Of a stretch of DNA of 64,000 nt, positions 18,147 to 27,284 are shown piece by piece. The position numbers were made by a program, and so were the translations under genes. Source of the stretch: Streptomyces monomycini (GTDB lineage Bacteria; Actinomycetota; Actinomycetes; Streptomycetales; Streptomycetaceae); assembly GCF_022271435.1 (NCBI RefSeq), contig NZ_JAFIQY010000021.1:62001-126000 (forward strand), in the 5' to 3' direction. Below the pieces are notes generated by a model. The model did no database searches. It was not told where the DNA came from and saw nothing but the letters and a program-made list of their open reading frames with translations. How positions within the stretch are numbered: the stretch's first letter is position 1; each line of letters starts with the position of its first letter.

Positions 18147-18432
18147 GCTCCGACCGTACAGCAGGGTGTACAGCACAGGTGCGGATCCGGCCGCCCCGGC
18201 GCCGTACTGGTGCCGCTCCACCAGGTGCCACCGTCGCGGAATCCGCCCCGACGCGGGGCGACCCGGACGCCGCCCTGGCCGACCGGCCGACCCGGCCCCG
18301 GGACGACCGTGCCCTGTCTGCCCCGCAGCGCCGGCCTTGGTATCCCCGCCTGTGCCAGGCAAAGAGGGGCCCAACCAAGACCGGAGCGCCGGCAGTTCAT
18401 GTCCCTCGACGAGCCGCGTACCGAACCGCGTC

Positions 18433-20028
18433 TCAGCCCGCGTGCGGCTGCCTGGTGGCGGTCGAGAGACGGCCGGCGGCGAGTTGCCACTCGCGGTGCA
18501 GGGTGCCCAGGGGAATGCGCTTCTGGAAGAGCGGGGTGCCGAAGACGGTCAGCTGGGTCTGGAGCGAGCCCGACAGGTCCAGCCCTCCGAAGACCTTCCA
18601 GTCGGCCGTGGCGGAGCCCTTCCCGTCGGACGAACCGGTGAGCACGGCGCTGCCTTCGCCGCGCAGGTACGGAGCGAGGTCGGCGCTCACACCGGCCATG
18701 CCGTACAGGCCGACGCTCGCTTCGGCTCCGAGTGCGGCCTTGACCTGGCCCGATGCCGTCACGGTGGCCTGTACCGGGGTGGAGGTCAGGCGGGACTCGC
18801 TGACCGGCTTCCAGCCCTTGGCCCACGTGTAGCTGCCGCCGACCCGGAAACCGCCCTTGAGGTCCTGTTCGACGTCGACACTGATCCTGCCGTCGGCCTC
18901 CACCGCGAGGTAGCAGGTGAGGTCGAGATTGACGACGACGGGTACCGGGCCGACCTGGATGACGGGATCCGCGTGCAGCTTGGCGAACGGCAGGCGCAGC
19001 GGCTTGTCCTTCCCGGTCGACGCGGCGGCCTGGCCCTTGAACCGCCACTGGGAGGACCAGTCTCCGGACAGCCCGACGTGCGCGCCCTCGGGAGCCGTAC
19101 CGGTGCCGGCGGCGTCGGAGTCCGCGTGCGTACGGTGGCCGTTGTAGCCGAACTCCACCTTCGGGGAGAGCTGGACGAAGCCGGAGACCGAGGCGGCGGC
19201 GCCGGCCGGAGCCCCTTCGGCGGTGGCCACCGACGCGCCGACGTCAAGGCGCAGACTGCCCAGGGGCAGCGTGGCGCCGTGCGGACCGAACCGGTGCCCA
19301 CCGTTCTTCGCCCAGGACACCTTCACACCCTTGACCAGCGGCTCGACCGAAATGCCTGCCGGATCGACGGGCACCTTCCCGTCTGCCTCGCCCTTGCCCA
19401 GCAGCGCGTCGAGCGTGGCCGGGGCGGTGTTGACCTCCGTGCCCTCGCGCGTCGTGCCCAGCACCTTGGTGACCTTGGCCAGTACGCCGCTGGGGGCACC
19501 GGGAGCAGGCGCGCCGGCGATGACGTCACCTACGGCCACCGCCGAATTCTTCCCGGGAGCTTCGGGCTTGGCGGTCTTTCCGGGCCCTTCGGAACCGGAG
19601 GAAGGCGTCGGGGAGGAAGGCGAGGGGGTGGCCGGGGGCTTCCTCGGGGAATCCGCCGGCCCGGCGATGACCGCGCGCCCGCTGCGCCGGTCGTACGAGG
19701 CGATGCGCAGCGAGGACTTGTGCGCCGCGCGCCCGTCACGGGACGGGCGCGCCACGGCGGTGGCCCCGGCCGCAGCGGACGGTGCCGGAACCGGGGTGAC
19801 CGGCAGTTGCCGCCGGTCGCCGGTGCTGTTGCCGTTGGTCTGGTCGGGCGCGGCCTCCAGCTCGGCGGCCGGAGTGGCGGCTGTTCCGCTACTGCTGCCG
19901 GGACCGGCGGCCTCGGCGGGTCCGGCAGCGCTGTCGGCGCTGCCGGCGCCGGCCGCCGAACAGCCTGCTGCCAGCAGGGAGATGGTGGTCATCGCAGGTA
20001 TGAGTGCCTGCTGGGTGAGCTTGCGCAA
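18433..20028 (-). CDS. Secreted lipoprotein of unknown function
   Basis: The 531-residue protein has a lipoprotein signal (MRKLTQQALIPAMTTISLL, then lipobox LAAGC near residue 23). A Ser/Ala/Gly/Pro-rich disordered stretch to about residue 150 probably spans the cell wall. The rest (about 190-531) is rich in alternating polar and hydrophobic residues, with repeated segments such as VSVDVEQDLKGGFRVGGSYT that suggest a large beta-sheet fold. I recognise no catalytic motif. It appears monocistronic between the toxin-antitoxin pair and the amino-acid-modifying operon. Confidence 0.75.
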   Translation of the reverse strand: MRKLTQQALIPAMTTISLLAAGCSAAGAGSADSAAGPAEAAGPGSSSGTAATPAAELEAAPDQTNGNSTGDRRQLPVTPVPAPSAAAGATAVARPSRDGRAAHKSSLRIASYDRRSGRAVIAGPADSPRKPPATPSPSSPTPSSGSEGPGKTAKPEAPGKNSAVAVGDVIAGAPAPGAPSGVLAKVTKVLGTTREGTEVNTAPATLDALLGKGEADGKVPVDPAGISVEPLVKGVKVSWAKNGGHRFGPHGATLPLGSLRLDVGASVATAEGAPAGAAASVSGFVQLSPKVEFGYNGHRTHADSDAAGTGTAPEGAHVGLSGDWSSQWRFKGQAAASTGKDKPLRLPFAKLHADPVIQVGPVPVVVNLDLTCYLAVEADGRISVDVEQDLKGGFRVGGSYTWAKGWKPVSESRLTSTPVQATVTASGQVKAALGAEASVGLYGMAGVSADLAPYLRGEGSAVLTGSSDGKGSATADWKVFGGLDLSGSLQTQLTVFGTPLFQKRIPLGTLHREWQLAAGRLSTATRQPHAG

Positions 20029-20493
20029 GGTGGGCCCTGGGGGACGTGAGGTGGGGAGGCGCGCTACGACGGAGTCGACTCCGTGAGCGGCGCCTCACGC
20101 CAACGGGACGGTCGCGATGATTCGCGGAACGGATCTGCGTGATCATGCCATGACTTACGCACCCGCGGAAACTTCACCGATGATGTCGGACGGTTGGACC
20201 GGACCAGTAAAATTGTTTCTCGATAAACGATTGCCGCCGAGTCCTGGCTCGGCTGGTCCGATCCGGTGTCAGGTCGGTATCTTCGCAACCAGCCGCCGGT
20301 CGGGGTTGGTTGGTGGGGTGCCCGGCAGGGCCGCGTGCCGCGCCGCCGCCCCCTGCCGCTACAAATGACGCCCCAACCTCATTATGTAATGCGCTCTTCG
20401 AAAGTGCGGCAATTGATTACGGTGAACCTCTGCGGAGGGATGCCGGAATTTCGTGTCCGCTCTTCTGGTGGGCGCTGTTGCGGCGCCTTGTGG
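20029..20493. other. Intergenic region with AT-richer patch and small palindrome
   Basis: About 465 bp separate the lipoprotein start from the end of the ATP-grasp gene. A near-palindrome (AATTGTTT ... AAACGATT, 20211-20230) with one mismatch lies in the lipoprotein's upstream region and could be an operator. No coding sequence is supported. Confidence 0.4.
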
Positions 20494-21801
20494 TTATTCC
20501 CGAGTTCGCGGAACAGGGTGGCCGCCGGGGGAGTAGCGGCCGGCCATCAAGGGGACGCCGAGCAGCGGTTCCAGGCGCCTGAGCAAGTGCTCGGAGGTGC
20601 GCTCCAGGGCCGCCTGGTCGGCCTCCTGGACGATGAACCGGGCCAGGGCCTGGCCCCGGGCCACCTCGCTGCCGGGGCCGGTGTGGTTTTCACCGAAGCC
20701 GATGATCTCTTTGACGGAGGGGTGCTGGGCCAGTGGTGCGAGGGTGGCTTCGGGGCTGAGCCGGCCGGCCTCGCGGGGTATGACGACGCGGACCGCCGTG
20801 CAGTCGACCCGTGGGGGCGGCGCGGGAAAGTCGTCGGACCCGGCAAGGATGGCCAGCAGGGCGGCGTAGACCTCCTGCCCGGTGGCGTGGCGGTACGCGA
20901 CGGGCAGGCCGCCACCCATGACGCGGGGGTTGAACTCGACGAGGACAGGTCCCCGTTCGGTGACCATGATCTCAAGGTGGAAGACCCCGATGTCGGCGCC
21001 GATGGCACGGCAGACCTGGCGGGCGTACTCCCAGCAGGCGTCCGCCTGTCGCGCTTCGAGGTCGGCCGGGATGAACGCGCCGAGAGCGGTGACTCCGTCG
21101 CCCGCCCAGCGCGAGCGGCCGCTGATGCACAGCGGGAAGAAACGGCCGTCCCGTGCGCCGATCTCCACCGACACCAGTTCTCCCGCCAGGAACTCCTCGA
21201 TGAGGAGACCACGTTGGAACTGGCCGCGCCAGTCCTCGGGAACCGCGTCGAGACCGTCCCGCAACCCGTGCCAGACCGCTCTGGCCTCTGCCGTGCTGTG
21301 GACGACACGGGCGAGCAGCCCGGCTGCTCCGGAGGGCGGTTTGATCACCACGGGGTACCCGATCCGCTCCGCCGCCGCCACCGTCGTCGCCTCGCTGGTG
21401 GCCGTCGCGAAGCGGGCGGAGGCCAGGCCTGCGGCTCGCAGCGCCTCCCGGCAGCGGTCCTTGCGCCGGGCGATGAGCACCGCCTCCGGGGACGTGCCCC
21501 GCAGCCCCAGCGTTCGGCAGGCCGCCGCCACGGCCTCGACGGACATCTCGTGCTGCGTGGTGACAAAATCGATGGGGTGTTCCGCGTGGCACTTGGCCAG
21601 TGCCTCCGTCACCGCGTCGGCGTCGGTGGTGACCAGCCCGTCGACGAGGCGGTCCACGGACGAGACCAGCGCCAGGTTGGCGTCGGTGAGCCGGTACTGG
21701 GGGCGCACGGACTGCACATAGGTGACCCGGTGTCCGGCGTTCTTGGCCAGCCTGATGGTCTGCAGGGCGGCCGGGTTGGAGTCGACGATGGCCAGGTGCA
21801 T
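20494..21801 (-). CDS. ATP-grasp carboxylate-amine ligase
   Basis: The 435-residue protein begins MHLAIVDSNPAALQTI. It has a pre-ATP-grasp Rossmann-like N-terminus (to about 110), the nucleotide-binding lysine segment YPVVIKPPSGAAG, a Gly-rich loop, the EEFLAGELVSVE adenine-binding segment and the Mg-binding VFHLEIMVTERGPVLVEFNPR. This resembles carnosine-synthase/amino-acid-ligase members that join an acyl-phosphate to an amine. It is the last gene of a seven-gene operon devoted to amino-acid chemistry. It may form a dipeptide or attach a protecting or carrier amino acid, by analogy with BesA in beta-ethynylserine biosynthesis. Specificity is unknown. Confidence 0.82.
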   Translation of the reverse strand: MHLAIVDSNPAALQTIRLAKNAGHRVTYVQSVRPQYRLTDANLALVSSVDRLVDGLVTTDADAVTEALAKCHAEHPIDFVTTQHEMSVEAVAAACRTLGLRGTSPEAVLIARRKDRCREALRAAGLASARFATATSEATTVAAAERIGYPVVIKPPSGAAGLLARVVHSTAEARAVWHGLRDGLDAVPEDWRGQFQRGLLIEEFLAGELVSVEIGARDGRFFPLCISGRSRWAGDGVTALGAFIPADLEARQADACWEYARQVCRAIGADIGVFHLEIMVTERGPVLVEFNPRVMGGGLPVAYRHATGQEVYAALLAILAGSDDFPAPPPRVDCTAVRVVIPREAGRLSPEATLAPLAQHPSVKEIIGFGENHTGPGSEVARGQALARFIVQEADQAALERTSEHLLRRLEPLLGVPLMAGRYSPGGHPVPRTRE

Positions 21802-21844
21802 GGAGTTCCCGGTGCGACAGAGTGGGCTGGGACGTGGACGCTGA

Positions 21845-22606
21845 TCAGCGGTAGTGGGTGACGCCGTCCCTGACGCGGTAGGGATCGCGTTCGTAGAGCT
21901 GGAACGCGACCGCGTCGTGGCCGTGGAAGCGCTCGCCCGCGGCGGCCATGTTGCGCCGCAGGAACCCTCGGGCGTAGCTCTCCGCGTCCTCGTCGGTGAG
22001 TGCTTCCAGGTAGGACCGGTGTTGCAGGACTGCCTCCACGGCACGGTCCTCGGCGCCGACGACCCTCATCGCGTGCGTGGGGTACGGCGAGCCGGCGACC
22101 GCCGCCCACCGGACGCCTTCCCACGGTTCGAGGCCGTCCTCGGGGAAGACGTAGCGGTTGCCGGCGTCGACGACGGCGTCCAGCGCGGCCCGGCCGACGA
22201 CACGGTGGTCCGAAGTGTTCCAGGAGACGCCACGCCAGTCGTCGTGATGGTTGATGGTGAGCACCATGTCCGGCCGGTGGCGGCGGATGGCGGCGGCGAA
22301 CTCCCGGCGCAGCGCCAGGGAGTCCGTGATCAGCCCGTCCGGGTGGGACAGGAACTCGACCGAGGTCACTCCGGCGACCGCCGAGCTCGCGCGCTGTTCC
22401 CGTTCCCGCAGCGGCCCGGCCGCCTCCGGAGGGCATCCGTCGATGCCCGACTCGCCGCGGCTGGCCAGGACGTACGCGATCTCCTTGCCGCTGTCGGTCC
22501 AGGTGATCACCGCCGGTCCCATGGCGTACTCGATGTCGTCCGGGTGCGCCACCAGCGCCAGCGCGCGTGACCAGGAGGTGGGCATGTCCTTGAGGGGTAC
22601 CGTCAT
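21845..22606 (-). CDS. LmbE/PIG-L-family metal-dependent deacylase
   Basis: The 253-residue protein carries the signature AHPDDIE (residues about 20-26), which ligates Zn together with a later His in the TSDHRVVGR segment. The family removes N-acyl groups from amino sugars and pathway intermediates (mycothiol MshB, lincomycin LmbE). The ATG overlaps the aminotransferase stop (ATGA), giving translational coupling. In this operon it may unmask an amine protected in an earlier step; this is inference from context. Confidence 0.82.
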   Translation of the reverse strand: MTVPLKDMPTSWSRALALVAHPDDIEYAMGPAVITWTDSGKEIAYVLASRGESGIDGCPPEAAGPLREREQRASSAVAGVTSVEFLSHPDGLITDSLALRREFAAAIRRHRPDMVLTINHHDDWRGVSWNTSDHRVVGRAALDAVVDAGNRYVFPEDGLEPWEGVRWAAVAGSPYPTHAMRVVGAEDRAVEAVLQHRSYLEALTDEDAESYARGFLRRNMAAAGERFHGHDAVAFQLYERDPYRVRDGVTHYR

Positions 22607-23712
22607 CGTTGCACCTTGCTTTCGGGGTGGGCGCCGCCTGGGGCGGCGGTGGGACGGCCGTCCAGTACGGCGTCGATGCGCCGCAGGCCCTCCGCCAGGA
22701 CGTCCGGCTCCCGGGCGAAGGTGAGGCGGATGCCGTTCTCGGTGCCGAACACCTCGGCCGGCATCAGCAGAAGGCGCTCCCGGCGCAGGACCTCGCGGCA
22801 GAAGTCCAGCGAGGACGGCAGCCCAGGGGTGTGCAGCCAGGCGTACGGGGTTCCTTCCGGCTGCCACATCCGTAGCGTGCCGTGGTGCCGGGCGACCCAC
22901 CGCTCCAGGATCCGCAGGCCGTCGGCGATCAGCCCCTGGTAACGGCTCACGTGTTCCGCACGGTGCTGCAGGATCCCGATGGCCAGCCGTTCCAGGATCA
23001 CGGAATTGGCGATGGTGGTGAAGTGCTTGTACTCCATGGCCCTGGTCACGGTCTCGGGCGGCCCGCACATCCAGCCCACGCGCAGCCCCGGGACCCCGTA
23101 GACCTTGGAGACACTGGAGACGGAGACGGCGTACTCGTACGACTTCACCCAGGAGTCGGCGCCGAGGTCGGCCACGTACTCCTCGTCGAGGACGAGATGG
23201 CCGCCGTGCGGTCGCAGCGCCTCGACCAGGCCCTCGATGCCGGCGGCGGTGACCCGTCGGCCGGTCGGGTTGCAGGGCGAGTTGAGCACCACCGCCTTGG
23301 TGCGAGGAGTGATCAGGCCCAGTGCCGCGGCGATGTCCGGGCGGCCGTCAGCGGTGGTGCCGACGGCGTCCACCCGGCATCCGGCCCGGGACAGCACCGG
23401 TTCCGCCTGCTGCCAGCCGGGGGTGAAGACCACGGCGTGGTCGCCCGCGGACAGCAGGGTGCGGTAGAGGAGGTACAGGGCTTCCTGACCACCGTGGGTG
23501 ATGCCGATGTGGGACGGATCCCGCCCGTAGAGACCGGCGACGAGGTCGCGGAGCGGGGACGTCCCACGGTTGTTTCCGTAGTCGAGGAGACAGTCGGCGG
23601 GCAGGGAATGGTCGGAGAGGCGGCTGCCGCCCACATAGCTGTCGCCGAGGTCGATGTCGTAGCGGCCTTGGGCCTCGTCGAAGTACCACTGACGCATGGT
23701 GATCGCGGTCAT
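22603..23712 (-). CDS. Fold type I PLP-dependent aminotransferase
   Basis: The 369-residue protein has class I/II aminotransferase features. GGQEALYLLYRTLL is the PLP-phosphate loop region, NSPCNPTGR the conserved Asn-Pro-x-Gly motif, and VLDEEYVADLG contains the ring-N Asp. SVSSVSKVYGVPGLRVGW holds the Schiff-base Lys followed by the phosphate-binding Arg. The start codon overlaps the stop of the upstream DapF-like gene (ATGA). It probably interconverts amino and keto forms, or performs a beta/gamma-type PLP reaction as seen for related enzymes in unusual amino-acid pathways. Confidence 0.85.
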   Translation of the reverse strand: MTAITMRQWYFDEAQGRYDIDLGDSYVGGSRLSDHSLPADCLLDYGNNRGTSPLRDLVAGLYGRDPSHIGITHGGQEALYLLYRTLLSAGDHAVVFTPGWQQAEPVLSRAGCRVDAVGTTADGRPDIAAALGLITPRTKAVVLNSPCNPTGRRVTAAGIEGLVEALRPHGGHLVLDEEYVADLGADSWVKSYEYAVSVSSVSKVYGVPGLRVGWMCGPPETVTRAMEYKHFTTIANSVILERLAIGILQHRAEHVSRYQGLIADGLRILERWVARHHGTLRMWQPEGTPYAWLHTPGLPSSLDFCREVLRRERLLLMPAEVFGTENGIRLTFAREPDVLAEGLRRIDAVLDGRPTAAPGGAHPESKVQR

Positions 23713-24659
23713 GAGGCCAGCCGCCGACGGAACGCCGGGGTCCACCGGCCGGCCACCACGGAGCGGACGGGTCCGGTCAGGGTGACCTCGCCGGTGTCGG
23801 AGACGCCGACGCCGAGCGTGCCGCCGGGCATTTCCACGGTGACCTCGGCGCTGGTCAGCCCGAGTGCGTGAGCGGCGACGGCCGCCGCACACGCGCTGCT
23901 GCCCGAGGCGAGCGTGTAGCCGGCACCCCGCTCGTAGCATTCGATGCGGATGAGGTCGGCTGCGCGTACTTCCATGAGCTGGACGTTGACGCGCTGCGGG
24001 AAGCGTTCGTGGCGGACGAGGGCGGGCCCCAGGCGACGGGCTGTCTCCTCGGTCACCTCGCTGCCGTCCAGCGGGACGACGCAGTGCGGGTTGCCCAGGA
24101 ACACACAGGTGGCCGTCCACTCCCGCTCCAGCGCGGGCAGGGTTTCGCGCAGCATCTCCCGGCGCGGCCCGGTGGCCCCGATCAGCTCGCTGTCCAGGGA
24201 GGCCCGGCCCATGGAGACGCGTACGGGTGCGGGTTCGGCTTCGGCGGATCGGCCGGAGCCGGGGAGGGCAGTGCCCGGTCCCCGCGAGTCCGGCTCCAGA
24301 AGTTCCACGGTCGCCGGGCCGGCAGGAGTGTGGACGGTGAATTCCGGCTCCTCGGCCCAGCCGTAGTCGGACAGGTAGCGGCCGAAGATGCGCAGGCCGT
24401 TGCCGCTCTTCTCGCACTCGCTGCCGTCGGAGTTGAAGGTGCGCAGCCCGAATCCGTGCTGCGCCGGGAGAGGGCCGTAGAGGATTCCGTCGGCGCCGGG
24501 GCCGTGGTGGCGATCGCAGATCAGCCGGATGTTCTCCGGTGTCGACACCGCCTGGGCGGCGGCCGGAGTGATGACCAAGTAGTCGTTGCCCAGGGCCTCG
24601 TACTTCACGAAGTCGTGGCCGTCCGGCACAGCTTCTCGATGGGGCAGGGGACTCGCCAT
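23709..24659 (-). CDS. Diaminopimelate-epimerase-fold protein with both catalytic cysteines replaced by serine
   Basis: The 316-residue protein aligns with DapF motifs. The first half-site reads FNSDGSECEKSGNGLR, with Ser85 where DapF has Cys. The second reads ERGAGYTLASGSSACAAA, with Ser252 in place of the second catalytic Cys. The codons (AGC and TCG) were checked on the DNA. Substrate-binding segments such as GNPHCVVPL are kept, and the fold is intact and full length, so it is not a decayed housekeeping gene. DapF-family relatives with altered cysteines act as dehydratases or isomerases rather than racemases, so a non-epimerase role is plausible. It sits mid-operon, 14 bp after the diiron-enzyme gene. 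Confidence 0.8.
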   Translation of the reverse strand: MASPLPHREAVPDGHDFVKYEALGNDYLVITPAAAQAVSTPENIRLICDRHHGPGADGILYGPLPAQHGFGLRTFNSDGSECEKSGNGLRIFGRYLSDYGWAEEPEFTVHTPAGPATVELLEPDSRGPGTALPGSGRSAEAEPAPVRVSMGRASLDSELIGATGPRREMLRETLPALEREWTATCVFLGNPHCVVPLDGSEVTEETARRLGPALVRHERFPQRVNVQLMEVRAADLIRIECYERGAGYTLASGSSACAAAVAAHALGLTSAEVTVEMPGGTLGVGVSDTGEVTLTGPVRSVVAGRWTPAFRRRLAS

Positions 24660-24673
24660 GGCCTTACCGCCCC

Positions 24674-25747
24674 TCAGGCTTCTGCGCCGGCCTCGACGAG
24701 CGACCGGTCCCGCATGCGGAGCAGCAGCTCGTCAAGGTAGTCCCGCGAGGTGTTGAGCCTGATCATCGCCCCCAGGGCGATGTCCCGGCCGGCCAGAGGA
24801 TCGCCGTCCACCAGCGGTGCCACGACGTTCTTGAACCAGCCGGAGGCGTGCCCGGCGTCGATGCCGATGTGCAGGTCGTGGTAGGTGATGCCGACTTCGG
24901 GCAGGTCCAGCCTGCGCCAGGTGTCGACCATGCAGCGGAAGCGGCGGGGCGCCAGGTACTCCGTCACGCCGAAGTAGCCCACGGCCTTGTAGTAGTGCCG
25001 ACGACCGAGCGCGAGGCAAGCGGAAAGGTTTCCGCAGATCACCGCCTCCAGCATGAAGCTGTCCCGGATGTAGGCGCTGTCAGCGCCGATCGCCTCCAGG
25101 GCCTGGGAGAAGAGGCTCGTGTGGACGAGCCCGGCGTCGCCGTTGCCCATCTCGTCCCAGTAGTTCGCGGCGATCTCCATCTTCTCGCCGCCCGTCCGCC
25201 CCATCTGCATCGAGGCGAGGATGTCGTCGAAGCGCGGGTCGAGGCTGGTCTCCTGGGCCAGCAGCAGCCGCAGGTCTTCGGGGGTGCCCCGGTGCGCGAT
25301 GTGCTCGTGGTAGAGCGGGTGCCACCCCGCGGGGTGTTCGTTGACACGATCCTTGAGCCAGTGGACGTACTCGGGCCCGGACCGGGGGTGGTCTCCGACG
25401 CTCGCCTCGTCGATGCGGGCAAGCTCGTGGCCGAGCACGGCGCGTTCCAGGATCGCGGCCACGTCCCGCAGGAGGGGCTGTCGTTCGTGGTCGACCTCGG
25501 CGACCGGCACGCCGGAGAAGTCCCGGTCGTAGACGAGGGCGAGGAGCTGGTGCAGCTCGGTGAGCGCTGTGCGGTCGCGGCCGCTGTAGGCGCGCTCGGC
25601 GAGCTCCTCGCACGAGGCGGCCAGCTTGCCGCGGGACGTGTAGTCGGCGGTCAGCCGGGCCAGTTCGCCGGCGGTACAGGACTCCAGGGCGCGCACCACG
25701 GGGAGCGGGCCCGCGGCGAGATGGTTCTCCCAGTATTTTTCAGGCAT
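24674..25747 (-). CDS. Haem-oxygenase-like diiron oxidase/oxygenase (HDO family)
   Basis: The all-helical 357-residue protein carries the ligand pattern of HDO enzymes such as UndA, BesC and the central domain of SznF. Glu lies in LLLAQETSLD; EIAANYWDEMGNGD and the following His supply the next ligands; the last helix, GITYHDLHIGIDAGHA, gives His-Asp-His. Known members cleave C-C bonds of amino acids to give terminal alkenes, or N-oxygenate guanidines and amines. The N-terminal about 110 residues are an extra helical segment. The substrate is probably an amino acid, given the PLP, 2OG and ATP-grasp neighbours. Confidence 0.8.
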   Translation of the reverse strand: MPEKYWENHLAAGPLPVVRALESCTAGELARLTADYTSRGKLAASCEELAERAYSGRDRTALTELHQLLALVYDRDFSGVPVAEVDHERQPLLRDVAAILERAVLGHELARIDEASVGDHPRSGPEYVHWLKDRVNEHPAGWHPLYHEHIAHRGTPEDLRLLLAQETSLDPRFDDILASMQMGRTGGEKMEIAANYWDEMGNGDAGLVHTSLFSQALEAIGADSAYIRDSFMLEAVICGNLSACLALGRRHYYKAVGYFGVTEYLAPRRFRCMVDTWRRLDLPEVGITYHDLHIGIDAGHASGWFKNVVAPLVDGDPLAGRDIALGAMIRLNTSRDYLDELLLRMRDRSLVEAGAEA

Positions 25748-25794
25748 ATGAGATCAACGCATTCTTCTCGGTGCGGTGGCAGGGTGGGCGAGGG

Positions 25795-26487
25795 TCAGCC
25801 GACGGTGTCGGACAGGGCGGCGGCGTCGTGCTCGTTGCCGTACCACTTGTGCTGCCAGCGCGAGAAGGCGACGATCACGATGTCCCGGTGACCGGGCCGG
25901 CCGTCGGCCGAGAGCACGTCCGTCACGTCGTGGGCGATGGCCTTGTCGTCGAGGAGGACGGCCTGGCCCGCGGTGAGCGTGCCGGTCCAGAAGGGCTCGT
26001 CCGCGCCGGGCTTCCACAGGCGGGTCTGGCCGCCTGCCACGTTCTCCCGGCGCAGTACGGCGATCATCACGTACTCGTGGCCGTCGTGGTGCACGCCTTC
26101 GGGAGTCAGCGGGCCGGGGCGGCCGGCCTCGGCCCGGGTGCGGTTCTGGTGCACGTTGATCTGCCAGTCCTCCCCGCGGTCGAGGCCGATACCGGCGATT
26201 CCCTTGGAGATCAGGCCGGTGAAGTCGGCCTTGACGGGCTCGTAGACACGCCGGATGCCGCCGGCCGCCTTGTTGAACTTCTTGTATGCCGTGTAGTCCC
26301 TGTGCGGCAGCAGCTCGAAGTGCCAGGAACCGGATGCGGTTGGGGACAACCGGTATTGCGAGAACCGTTTGAAACGCGTGCCGTGGCCCATGTAGTCGTC
26401 GACCGGGAGACTGTCGTAGCTGTCCAGCAGATCCGCTGGAACGGACGGCAGGTCGATGAGGGTGAAGCCCTGGCTGCCGATCGGCAT
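25795..26487 (-). CDS. 2-oxoglutarate/Fe(II) dioxygenase, amino-acid hydroxylase type
   Basis: The 230-residue protein begins at the ATG at 26485-26487 with GAAGGAG upstream; an ATG 39 bp further up lacks a good site. The metal motif HxD is in GVHHDGHEYVMIAV, the distal His in DKAIAHDVTDV, and a basic residue near HRDIVIVAFSR can bind 2-oxoglutarate. The layout QINVHQNRT...TPEGVHHDGHE matches the 2OG-Fe_Oxy_2 family, whose studied members (the isoleucine 4-hydroxylase type) hydroxylate free aliphatic L-amino acids. It therefore likely hydroxylates an amino-acid intermediate of the operon. Confidence 0.82.
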   Translation of the reverse strand: MPIGSQGFTLIDLPSVPADLLDSYDSLPVDDYMGHGTRFKRFSQYRLSPTASGSWHFELLPHRDYTAYKKFNKAAGGIRRVYEPVKADFTGLISKGIAGIGLDRGEDWQINVHQNRTRAEAGRPGPLTPEGVHHDGHEYVMIAVLRRENVAGGQTRLWKPGADEPFWTGTLTAGQAVLLDDKAIAHDVTDVLSADGRPGHRDIVIVAFSRWQHKWYGNEHDAAALSDTVG

Positions 26488-26570
26488 GCGTTGCTCCTTC
26501 GCGAGTGGGAAAGTCCTGGTGGGCAAGGTGGAGCGGTTCCGATGGAACGGGTGCCGTGCCGGTCCGACCC

Positions 26571-27284
26571 TCAGTCGACCGGGTGGGTGACCGTCTGGCG
26601 CAGTGCGCGGGCCCAGGCGTGGAGACCGGGGTCGGCCAGGGAACCCAGCAGCCAGTCGTGATCCAGGTCCTGGCCGGCCAGCGACGGCACGGTGACCAGG
26701 CGCAGCCCCGCGGCGCGTGCCGCGCGGATGCCGGTGTTGGAGTCCTCGAAGGCGACACAGGCGGTGGGGGCGGCGCCGAGTGCCTCGCAGGCGGCGAGAT
26801 ACAGGTCGGGCGCGGGTTTCGGAGTCGGTACTTCGTCGGCCGCGAACGACACCGGCAGCAGATCGGCCAGGCCCGAGCTCTCCAGGGCGGTGTCCAGAAG
26901 TGACCGGGGGCTGTTACTGGCCACGGCGACGGGAAGTCGTTCTGCACAGGTCCGGACCAGGTCCGCAGCGCCGGGCAGCGCAGCCGCTCCGCCGGCCAAC
27001 TCCCGTCGTACGCCGTCCAGCAACTGGCTGGCCAGCACCTTTCCGTCACCGGGCCGGTCGAAGTATGCGGCCATCACCTCGCCGACGCCCTCCACGGTCC
27101 GGCCGATCACCAGCTGCTTCTGGGTCGTGCCGAAGGGGTGGCCGTGCTCGCGAAAGAGCGCGCTTTCGGCCCGCGACCAGCAGGTTTCGGTGTCGACGAG
27201 CAGCCCGTCGCAGTCGAACACGATGGCTTCGAACTCGGTGGGCAGGGGAAAGCCGGCGGGACGGGGCTGGGGGGAGCTGGCCAA
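26571..27284 (-). CDS. HAD-superfamily phosphatase heading the minus-strand operon
   Basis: The 237-residue protein has the nucleophile motif FDCDGLLVDT near residue 22, VASNSPRSLLD (motif II), a Lys in PTPKPAPDLY (motif III) and acidic FEDSNTGIRAA (motif IV). It starts at a TTG (27282-27284) with an excellent GGAGGAATT site just upstream. It is the promoter-proximal gene of the seven-gene operon ending with the ATP-grasp ligase. The substrate is unknown; a second HAD protein follows the PKS at 12863. Confidence 0.8.
   Translation of the reverse strand: MASSPQPRPAGFPLPTEFEAIVFDCDGLLVDTETCWSRAESALFREHGHPFGTTQKQLVIGRTVEGVGEVMAAYFDRPGDGKVLASQLLDGVRRELAGGAAALPGAADLVRTCAERLPVAVASNSPRSLLDTALESSGLADLLPVSFAADEVPTPKPAPDLYLAACEALGAAPTACVAFEDSNTGIRAARAAGLRLVTVPSLAGQDLDHDWLLGSLADPGLHAWARALRQTVTHPVD

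Noticed and set aside
23709..24659. Primary lysine-pathway dapF
   Set aside because: Both catalytic Cys are Ser and the gene is locked in a specialised operon.
20494..27284. Beta-ethynylserine (bes) cluster
   Set aside because: The radical halogenase is missing and a LmbE deacylase and DapF-like protein are added; only the general chemistry is similar.
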